Assembly (NCBI GenBank): GCA_002938115.1
Contig: PTKD01000039.1
Location: forward strand, 1 to 12,004
Length of the DNA: 12,004 nt
Direction of reading: 5' to 3'
From: Alphaproteobacteria bacterium MarineAlpha9_Bin7
Lineage (GTDB): Bacteria > Pseudomonadota > Alphaproteobacteria > UBA7887
How positions within the stretch are numbered: position 1 is the stretch's first letter; each line of letters opens with the position of its first letter. Below, piece by piece: positions 6,725-12,004 of this stretch. A program made the position numbers and the translations under genes. The notes beneath the pieces are model-generated. The model did no database searches. It was not told the DNA's origin and saw nothing but the letters and a program-made list of their open reading frames with translations.

Positions 6725-7359
6725 TATGGATGCCATGAAAGGAAGTTAGAGATAAATTTCAGACCAGCCGACTGGCTCTTTTCCGGATGAAACTGCGCCC
6801 CAATCATATTGTCTCGGCCAACCACAGCACAGATTGGCTCACCGTATTCAGTATACGCTAGGTTCTCCCCCTCATCTTCACACCTTAGGTGATAACTATG
6901 TACAAAATAGAAATCCGTGCCATCTTCTAGCCCTGTGAGAACTGGGTGTGCCCCCCGGATAACTATTTCGTTCCAACCCATGTGCGGAACCTTAAGCGCA
7001 CCATCGCGTAGGCCAATGACCTCTCCCTGAACCCAACCCAGCCCACGATGGAAACCATTTTCGTGTCCGAACTCCGCCATTAGTTGCATGCCGACGCAGA
7101 TACCAAGGAACGGTCGGCCAGCGTTTATTACGACTTCATGCAATGCAGCACGCATGCCCGGTAAGCCATCGATACTCGCCAGACAATCAGCAAAAGCGCC
7201 AACCCCTGGTAAAACAACTCTCTCAGCCCGCGTGACCTCATCGGCGTCCGCCGTTACCACCACTCGCGCGCACATCGCACTTTCCGCCACAGCTCGCTCA
7301 AACGCTTTGGCCGCAGAGCGTAAGTTTCCTGAGCCATAATCAACTATGGCTACGGTCAT
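6724..7359 (-). CDS. hisH: Imidazole glycerol phosphate synthase glutaminase subunit HisH
   Basis: A class I glutamine amidotransferase that releases ammonia from glutamine and channels it to HisF. The 211-residue protein begins with VAIVDYGSGNLRS (3-15) and has the oxyanion-site motif PGVGAFADC (51-59). The nucleophile is C88 in GICVGMQLM, and the triad is completed by H191 and E193 in QFHPEKSQ. HMGWN (126-130) and YFVHSYHL (151-158) are HisH-specific blocks for contact with HisF. The ATG lies in an ATGA overlap with the stop of the DUF2628 gene, and the stop touches the GNAT gene start, so three genes in a row look translationally coupled. Confidence 0.98.
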   Translation of the reverse strand: MTVAIVDYGSGNLRSAAKAFERAVAESAMCARVVVTADADEVTRAERVVLPGVGAFADCLASIDGLPGMRAALHEVVINAGRPFLGICVGMQLMAEFGHENGFHRGLGWVQGEVIGLRDGALKVPHMGWNEIVIRGAHPVLTGLEDGTDFYFVHSYHLRCEDEGENLAYTEYGEPICAVVGRDNMIGAQFHPEKSQSAGLKFISNFLSWHP

Positions 7360-7754
7360 GAGCCAAAGTCCAGAAACAGGGAGGAGCTATCCACACTTTT
7401 ATCAAGAAACCGTTGAACCGCCGACACATAATCTCTGGCGCTCACGACACCCGTTACTTGAAAACCTTCCCTCGCTAGCTCTGTGCGCCGCCAATCATTG
7501 CCATGAAAACCGACTGCTACCCGCCAACCCAGCACAACAACTAGCAAAAGTGGCGCGGCAATCACTTGCCAGTAACCTATTATGCAGAAGACGCAAATGG
7601 CCGCCGCTAAAACCCAACACGTTCGCCATGCACGATGATGCACCGCCCAAAAAACATCAAACAAGAAGGCCGGCCAGGAGAATCCTTCCTTGACCAGTAC
7701 CAGGTGCTTTTGGCCCGATTTTTGTAGCTGTATGTGGACGGTGTAGAAACGCAC
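7356..7754 (-). CDS. DUF2628 family small inner-membrane protein
   Basis: A 132-residue protein of unknown function that I recognise as DUF2628 by its start MRFYTVHIQ, the block VLVKEGFSWPAFLFDVFWAVHHRAW (19-43), two hydrophobic segments (about 44-62 and 65-82) and the following GFHGNDWRR (82-90). It is probably an inner-membrane protein with two helices, plus a third amphipathic or re-entrant segment around the FSWPAFLF motif. The start is GTG at 7754, 6 bases after the hisB stop with no strong ribosome binding site, and the stop overlaps hisH in ATGA. A DUF2628 gene between hisB and hisH is a conserved alphaproteobacterial arrangement as I remember it. No role in histidine synthesis has been assigned. 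Confidence 0.88.
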   Translation of the reverse strand: MRFYTVHIQLQKSGQKHLVLVKEGFSWPAFLFDVFWAVHHRAWRTCWVLAAAICVFCIIGYWQVIAAPLLLVVVLGWRVAVGFHGNDWRRTELAREGFQVTGVVSARDYVSAVQRFLDKSVDSSSLFLDFGS

Positions 7755-7760
7755 AGCAGC

Positions 7761-8378
7761 TTAATTCTCAGATTCCTCGGCGCCAACGTCTACTAGTTTG
7801 CCCTTTGTAGACGGCACCGCCCGGCCGAGACGCGGATCCATCGCCATCGCTGCACGCAGAGACCGCGCCAAGCCTTTGAAGCAGGATTCCACGATGTGGT
7901 GGGTGTTCTCACCATATAGATTTTCAACATGCACAGTTGCACCCGCTGCTTGAGCGAACGCTTGGAACCACTCCTTGAACAGTTCTGTATCCATTTCCCC
8001 CAATTTCGGCCTGGATACACTTACATTCCAAATGAGATATGGACGATTGGATAAGTCCAAAGCGACTCGGGTTAGCGTTTCATCCATTGGGATCAATGCT
8101 GATCCATAACGTACTATCCCACGCCGATCACTTAAAGCTTTACTCACTGCTTGACCAATCGCGATACCTGTGTCCTCCGTAGTGTGGTGATAATCAATGT
8201 GCAAATCACCTTTGGCGCGCACAGTCAAATCAATCAGGCTATGGCGGGAAAGCTGCTCCAACATATGGTCCAGAAAACCTATGCCAGTCTCGACGTCGTA
8301 GGCGCCCGCGCCGTCCAGGTTCACAGTAGCCTGTATTTGTGTTTCATTTGTGCTTCGTTGTACCGTAGCCTGGCGCAT
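7761..8378 (-). CDS. hisB: Imidazoleglycerol-phosphate dehydratase HisB
   Basis: Dehydrates imidazole glycerol phosphate to imidazole acetol phosphate. The 205-residue protein is the monofunctional dehydratase, with no phosphatase domain. Diagnostic motifs are TGIGFLDHMLEQL (31-43), the manganese-binding HHTTEDTGIAIG (64-75), and HHIVESCFKGLARSLR (160-175), ending with PSTKGKL (189-195). About ten residues follow after KGKL, an acidic tail longer than in many homologues. The start at 8378 is chosen because it begins the conserved N-terminal strand and has CAGGT 6 bases upstream (8385-8389). An ATG at 8420 would add 14 residues that look non-coding. It is the first gene of the minus-strand his operon, divergent from hslV. 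Confidence 0.97.
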   Translation of the reverse strand: MRQATVQRSTNETQIQATVNLDGAGAYDVETGIGFLDHMLEQLSRHSLIDLTVRAKGDLHIDYHHTTEDTGIAIGQAVSKALSDRRGIVRYGSALIPMDETLTRVALDLSNRPYLIWNVSVSRPKLGEMDTELFKEWFQAFAQAAGATVHVENLYGENTHHIVESCFKGLARSLRAAMAMDPRLGRAVPSTKGKLVDVGAEESEN

Positions 8379-8425
8379 GGCTTTACCTGCGTTTTGCCGG
8401 AGCGTTCTATATTTTATCAAGAACC

Positions 8426-8447
8426 GGCCGACTAGGCCAGTCGGGCC
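8426..8447 (-). promoter_or_regulatory. Inverted repeat in the presumed hisB leader
   Basis: CCGACT at 8428-8433 and AGTCGG at 8439-8444 form a perfect 6-bp stem around a 5-base loop, extendable at the base if one G is bulged. It sits just downstream of the possible hisB -10, so it could be an operator or a 5'-leader hairpin. No run of T follows on the minus strand and no histidine-rich leader peptide is visible, so classical his attenuation is not supported. Confidence 0.35.
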
Positions 8448-8453
8448 ATTATA
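8448..8453 (-). promoter_or_regulatory. Possible -10 element of the his operon promoter
   Basis: The minus strand reads TATAAT, an exact sigma-70 -10 match, about 70 bases before the hisB ATG. At 17-bp spacing the -35 would be GTGTAA (8471-8476), only a 3/6 match. Because the 8-mer ATTATAAT is its own reverse complement, the same hexamer is also readable on the plus strand. This is a weak prediction based mainly on position. Confidence 0.35.
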
Positions 8454-8540
8454 ATCTATAAAGCACGTTTTTACACTTTCGACGCAAACGCAATCCCGGG
8501 TATGCTCGCGCAGACCTGCAAATATAGTAGCCAGTAGGTC

Positions 8541-8571
8541 CTTGACGTTGGAAACTATACAACCAAGATTT
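8541..8571 (+). promoter_or_regulatory. Possible hslVU promoter
   Basis: CTTGAC at 8541-8546 contains a good -35 (TTGAC). A 17-base spacer leads to AAGATT (8565-8570), a poor sigma-70 -10. Read as a heat-shock promoter, CTTGAC followed after 16 bases by CCAAGATTT loosely resembles RpoH sites, which would fit hslVU, a classic heat-shock operon. The implied 5' leader is about 45 bases. The -10 side is weak in either reading. Confidence 0.3.
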
Positions 8572-8620
8572 AAGGCTGACTTATTGGCACCTCGGTACTT
8601 TCAATCTCTAATTTTCAGCA

Positions 8621-9190
8621 ATGCCCTATTCCCAAAAACAAAACATGCATGCAACCACAATCTTGTCTGTCCGTAAAAACGATACGGCAGTAATAGCTGG
8701 GGACGGTCAGGTAAGCTTTGGCGAGACCGTGATCAAAGCTAACGCTCGCAAAGTGCGCCGACTTGGTGATGGTACAATTGTAGCTGGCTTCGCTGGTGCA
8801 ACCGCCGATGCTTTTACTTTATTTGAGCGTTTGGAAGCAAAGTTAGAACAATATCCTTCACAACTTATGCGAGCTTGTGTGGAGCTCGCGAAGGATTGGA
8901 GAACGGATCGTTACCTACGCAGGCTGGAAGCAATGATGGCCGTCTCCGATGCGAAGACGTCCCTCATGCTATCGGGAAACGGGGATGTACTTGAGCCTGA
9001 TGATGGCCTTATTGGGCTCGGTTCCGGCGGCGCCTATGCGCTGGCGGCAGCGCGGGCACTCATTGACATTGACGATTTAGACGCAGAGAAAGTGGCCCGC
9101 AAGGCGATGTCTATCGCGGCCAATATTTGTATTTACACGAACGAAAATGTGATTGTGGAAGCGATTAAAACTTCAGGTCACCAGTCGTGA
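8621..9190 (+). CDS. hslV: ATP-dependent protease proteolytic subunit HslV (ClpQ)
   Basis: The peptidase half of HslVU, a cytoplasmic N-terminal threonine hydrolase that forms a double hexamer. Aligned on E. coli HslV, the nucleophile is T12 in HATTILSVRK, so an 11-residue propeptide (MPYSQKQNMHA) must be removed; the equivalent of E. coli K33 is K44. VIAGDGQVSFGETVIKANARKVRRL (24-48), GFAGATADAFTLFERLE (56-72), ELAKDWRTDRYLRRLEA (88-104) and IGLGSGGAYALAAARAL (131-147) match the family closely. ATG 8645, leaving only MHA before the nucleophile, is a possible shorter start; neither ATG has a strong ribosome binding site. The stop is in a GTGA overlap with hslU. Confidence 0.96.
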   Translation: MPYSQKQNMHATTILSVRKNDTAVIAGDGQVSFGETVIKANARKVRRLGDGTIVAGFAGATADAFTLFERLEAKLEQYPSQLMRACVELAKDWRTDRYLRRLEAMMAVSDAKTSLMLSGNGDVLEPDDGLIGLGSGGAYALAAARALIDIDDLDAEKVARKAMSIAANICIYTNENVIVEAIKTSGHQS

Positions 9191-10497
9191 CAGCGTTTAC
9201 GCCGCGTGAAATTGTTTCCGAGCTGGATAGGTTCATTGTGGGACAAGAGGATGCGAAACGTGCAGTTGCAATAGCTTTACGTAACCGATGGAGACGCCAG
9301 CAACTGTCGGATGACTTGCGCGAAGAAGTGCTGCCAAAGAATATTTTGATGATAGGCCCCACAGGTGTAGGAAAAACCGAAATAGCCAGAAGGGTTGCAA
9401 GATTAGCCCAGGCCCCCTTTATAAAAGTTGAGGCGACAAAATTCACAGAAGTGGGCTATGTGGGGCGAGACGTAGAATCGATTGTCCGTGACCTCGTCGA
9501 GATCGCACTTAATATGGCTCGCGAACGCATGCGTAAGGAAGTGGAGGCTCGTGCGCATGGCGCTGCTGAGGAGCGAGTTGTAGACGCTCTGGTGGGTGAC
9601 AAGGCCGGCGATGATACCCGCCAGAAATTTCGTAAAATGCTTCGTGACGGTGACCTCGACGACCGTGAGATAGCCCTGGAAGTGCAGGAGTCGAACTTCC
9701 CAGGCATGCCAACTTTCGATGTCCCAGGAATGCCTGGTGCCCAGATGGGCATGATTAACCTCAATGAAATGTTAGGAAAAGCCTTAGGGGGCCGAACGCA
9801 AGAGAAGAAATTGTCGGTAGCCGACAGTTATGAACTTCTGATTGCAGAGGAAAGTGACAAACTGCTTGATGAAGAAAAACTGCTGCGCGAAGCACTCCGT
9901 GCTGTCGAGGATACTGGGATCGTGTTTCTCGATGAGTTGGATAAAATTTGTGCTCGCTCCGAACGTATGGGAGCGGAAGTGAGCCGCGAGGGTGTGCAAC
10001 GTGATTTGCTGCCTCTGATTGAAGGTACAGTGGTCGCCACGAAACATGGCCAGGTTCGGACGGACCATATTCTGTTCATTGCGTCGGGAGCATTCCACAC
10101 TGTCAAACCGTCTGATTTACTGCCGGAACTGCAGGGCCGGTTGCCTATCAGAGTTGAATTGAGACCCTTGGACCGCGACGATTTAGTACGCATCCTTAAA
10201 GAACCCGAAAATAGCCTGCCTCGTCAATATTCAGCACTGATGGCCACCGAGGAAGTAACCCTCAATTTCACTGAGCCGGGCATAGATGCCATAGCAACAC
10301 TAGCCAATGAAGTGAATCTAGGGGTGGAAAATATCGGTGCCCGGCGTCTTCACACCGTGATGGAGCGCCTCCTTGAGGAGATCAGTTTCAGCGCAACAGA
10401 CAAGGCCGGATCAACTCTCATAGTCGACGACAAATTCGTCCAGGAGAATATAGGAAATCTGGTCCGGGATGCGGACCTCAGTAAGTTCATCCTCTAA
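9187..10497 (+). CDS. hslU: ATP-dependent protease ATPase subunit HslU (ClpY)
   Basis: The AAA+ unfoldase that caps HslV and threads substrates into it. At 436 residues it is the usual length. FIVGQEDAKRAVAIALRNRWRR (16-37) precedes Walker A GPTGVGKT (57-64). The pore loop GYVG is at 90-93 and Walker B IVFLDE at 245-250. The I domain inserts at about 105-235, and RLPIRVEL (318-325) contains the expected arginine finger. Sensor 2 is near GARRLHT (384-390), and the C-terminus LSKFIL is the tail that docks into HslV. The start is GTG at 9187, overlapping the hslV stop, so expression of the two subunits is coupled. The downstream Smr gene converges, with 50 bp between stop codons and no clear terminator. 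Confidence 0.98.
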   Translation: MTAFTPREIVSELDRFIVGQEDAKRAVAIALRNRWRRQQLSDDLREEVLPKNILMIGPTGVGKTEIARRVARLAQAPFIKVEATKFTEVGYVGRDVESIVRDLVEIALNMARERMRKEVEARAHGAAEERVVDALVGDKAGDDTRQKFRKMLRDGDLDDREIALEVQESNFPGMPTFDVPGMPGAQMGMINLNEMLGKALGGRTQEKKLSVADSYELLIAEESDKLLDEEKLLREALRAVEDTGIVFLDELDKICARSERMGAEVSREGVQRDLLPLIEGTVVATKHGQVRTDHILFIASGAFHTVKPSDLLPELQGRLPIRVELRPLDRDDLVRILKEPENSLPRQYSALMATEEVTLNFTEPGIDAIATLANEVNLGVENIGARRLHTVMERLLEEISFSATDKAGSTLIVDDKFVQENIGNLVRDADLSKFIL

Positions 10498-10547
10498 ACA
10501 GGGTAGACGCCAGCGAACTCGGTTGGGCGGTGCTATCGTTTCCTCAA

Positions 10548-11108
10548 CTAACGTTGCTTCCTCAGTAACACGTAGACTGCTCCGTCACCGCCATGCTGCG
10601 GCCGAGCAACTTGGATCGCAAGAACACGGGCTCTGTTCACTGATTCATTAAGCCAGCTTGGCACCATAGCCTTAAGTATACCGCCGTGCTCACGGTGCGT
10701 CCCTTTCCCTGTAATCACGAGAAGACAGCGGTGGCCCGCAGATTGTGCTCTCTCCAGCGCAACGCTAAGTGCCGTATGTGCTTCTGGCTGGGTCATTCCA
10801 TGAAGATCAATCCGTGCGTCGATAGGAATTTGTCCGCGTCTCAATTTCTGCGCCATCCGCTTATCGAGGCCGGCCCCAATCGGTACCTCAGGCGACCCCG
10901 TTGGAGGTGTTTTAATTATAGGCACCGAATCTTTTGCTTTATCGTGTCCTGTTCCCTCTTGCCTCTGTGAAGACGGAGGTTCTGTGTCCGCACGGTAAAT
11001 TCGACCTGGCAGAACTACATCACGTTTTGTCACTTCCCTCCAGAGCTCTATCTCTTCTCCACGTAAGCCTTTGGACGAGCGCGACTTCGGATCATTCGCT
11101 TGTGTCAT
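10548..11108 (-). CDS. Smr-domain protein
   Basis: The 186-residue protein has a charged, probably disordered N-terminal half (1-75) containing ELWREVTKRDVVLPGR (21-36), then a C-terminal Smr domain (about 98-184). The domain shows IDLHGMTQPEA (100-110), LLVITGKGTHREHGGILK (129-146), VPSWLN (149-154) and the terminal ARPQHGGDGAVYVLLRK (168-184). Smr domains (MutS2 C-terminus, YdaL/SmrB types) bind or cut nucleic acid; the DLHG and GGDG motifs are intact, so nuclease activity is possible. In alphaproteobacteria this gene usually lies directly after mltA, as it does here apart from a 270-bp spacer. The ATG at 11108 has GAGGG 3 bases upstream. The specific substrate cannot be told. Confidence 0.92.
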   Translation of the reverse strand: MTQANDPKSRSSKGLRGEEIELWREVTKRDVVLPGRIYRADTEPPSSQRQEGTGHDKAKDSVPIIKTPPTGSPEVPIGAGLDKRMAQKLRRGQIPIDARIDLHGMTQPEAHTALSVALERAQSAGHRCLLVITGKGTHREHGGILKAMVPSWLNESVNRARVLAIQVARPQHGGDGAVYVLLRKQR

Positions 11109-11378
11109 CAGCCCTCACCGGATACCCGCTGTATCACTTAAGCCTACGAAATAAAACAGAGCACTCGTGGCAAATTGCCGACATATGGCACGTCTTATAC
11201 AGTAAAATTTGTTGTGGCGCCCACTTCGATAAAATGAAAAACGCGCCCAGCTTCCATGTTGCAGGAGCTGTGGCCCACTTCTCGAGTAGGTTAGGAGTCT
11301 TAGGCAAGAAGCTCTCAACCTCTTGTACCGCACTCGTCGAAACATGATAAACATCTGTTCCCAGGCGCAACAACTTAA
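11109..11378. other. Unexplained 270-bp spacer between mltA and the Smr gene
   Basis: No known gene was recognised. On the minus strand, 11134-11373 is open for 79 codons from a TTG, but it has no ATG until the last 16 codons, no ribosome binding site and no family likeness. Its translation looks protein-like in places (for example SFLPKTPNLLEKWATAPATW). A second minus frame from ATG 11354 (to 11115) is arginine-rich and looks like a shadow. The stretch could be a small novel gene, a gene remnant or a leader for the Smr gene. I saw no good promoter, terminator or tRNA. Confidence 0.35.
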
Positions 11379-12004
11379 TTACTGGGTTTCAGCGCGGCCC
11401 CGCGGCAATAAAAGATAATAACGTCCCTCATGCTTCATACGCCCAGCGACTTCGGCCGCATCTGGACCTGCGCCCCAAAACACGTCCCCTCTTACGGCAC
11501 CCCGGATTGCACCACCTGTATCCTGTGCAATCATCAGACGCCTCACAATCTCATCCCCACCCTTTACGGTTGGTGCCTTTGTTTCGACCCACATCGGCAC
11601 ACCGAGAGGGATAAAGCGATTGTCAACAGCGAGAGATCGGCGCGGCGTCAATGTCACATTCTGGGCACCGATTGGGCCATCTTGATCGACGATACGGAAG
11701 AATATGTACGACGCATTACGGTTGAGCATGTCGCTGGCTTGACCAGGATGCATCTCCAACCAAACCCGAATAGACTGCATTGACACCGCATCGGGCGTCA
11801 GCGCTCCATCATTAATCAGCTCTCTCCCTATCGACGTGTAGGGATGCCCGTTCTGGCCATCGTAGCCCAGCCTCATTATCCCACCGTCCGGCAGTACAAT
11901 GCGACCAGAGCCTTGGACGTGCATGAAAAACGCGTCAATCGGATTGTCTACCCACATTATTTCCAGTCCCTTGTCACCAAGCGCCCCAGAGACGATCTCG
12001 GCTC
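11379..12004 (-). CDS. mltA: Membrane-bound lytic murein transglycosylase A (5' end outside window)
   Basis: The frame is open to the right edge, so the N-terminal part, including the expected signal or lipobox, is missing; 208 full residues are visible. MltA cleaves peptidoglycan between MurNAc and GlcNAc, leaving 1,6-anhydroMurNAc, and works at the outer membrane or in the periplasm. The edge segment (GLEIMWVDNPIDAFFMHVQGSG), the NGHPYTSIGRELI block and the C-terminal 3D domain are diagnostic. The catalytic aspartate is expected in MIAQDTGGAIRGAVRG (about visible residue 161), and a second conserved aspartate is in GDVFWG. The C-terminus GRYYLLLPR is normal. An ATG at 11957 is internal, because homology continues upstream of it. 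The next gene downstream is the Smr gene. Confidence 0.95.
   Translation of the reverse strand, partial: AEIVSGALGDKGLEIMWVDNPIDAFFMHVQGSGRIVLPDGGIMRLGYDGQNGHPYTSIGRELINDGALTPDAVSMQSIRVWLEMHPGQASDMLNRNASYIFFRIVDQDGPIGAQNVTLTPRRSLAVDNRFIPLGVPMWVETKAPTVKGGDEIVRRLMIAQDTGGAIRGAVRGDVFWGAGPDAAEVAGRMKHEGRYYLLLPRGRAETQ

Noticed and set aside
8450..8455. Plus-strand TATAAT as an hslV -10
   Set aside because: No -35 resembling TTGACA lies 16-18 bases upstream, and it would leave a leader of about 160 bases.
10934..11347. 137-codon plus-strand open frame across the Smr gene start and the spacer
   Set aside because: Over half is antisense to the Smr gene; no ribosome binding site or domain was seen.

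Overview
This window reads as ordinary chromosomal housekeeping DNA from an alphaproteobacterium of moderate GC content. The protein sequences and the gene neighbourhood both point there. A hisB-DUF2628-hisH-hisA-hisF-hisE-HIT cluster diverges from hslVU, with Smr and MltA genes nearby, and HslV has the HATTI-type start seen in that class. The resemblance is to Rhodospirillales-like genomes, but this comes from remembered gene order, not from a search.

Left part (1-2507), plus strand: the 3' part of rsmI (16S rRNA 2'-O-ribose methyltransferase), a two-BON-domain envelope protein with a lipoprotein-like N-terminus, and gshB (glutathione synthetase). A minus-strand SDR oxidoreductase gene (2508-3305) converges on gshB.

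Centre (3455-8378), minus strand, transcribed right to left: hisB, a DUF2628 membrane protein, hisH, a GNAT acetyltransferase, hisA, hisF, hisI, hisE and a HIT-family hydrolase. Most junctions overlap or are only a few bases apart, so this is very probably one operon. It encodes the HisH/HisF synthase and the HisI, HisE, HisA and HisB steps of histidine synthesis. hisG, hisC, hisD and the histidinol-phosphate phosphatase are not here. HisB is the single-domain dehydratase, and HisI and HisE are separate proteins.

Right part: a 242-bp divergent control region (8379-8620) separates hisB from hslV-hslU, the plus-strand genes for the two-part ATP-dependent HslVU protease. Convergent to them on the minus strand are an Smr-domain protein and, after a 270-bp stretch with no recognised gene, the 3' part of mltA (membrane-bound lytic transglycosylase A), which runs off the right edge.

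I found no mobile element, CRISPR array, tRNA, rRNA or phage gene, and no convincing new system. The points worth a second look are small: two non-histidine genes translationally coupled inside the his operon, the HslV propeptide, an unexplained spacer between mltA and the Smr gene, and possible control elements upstream of hisB and hisI.
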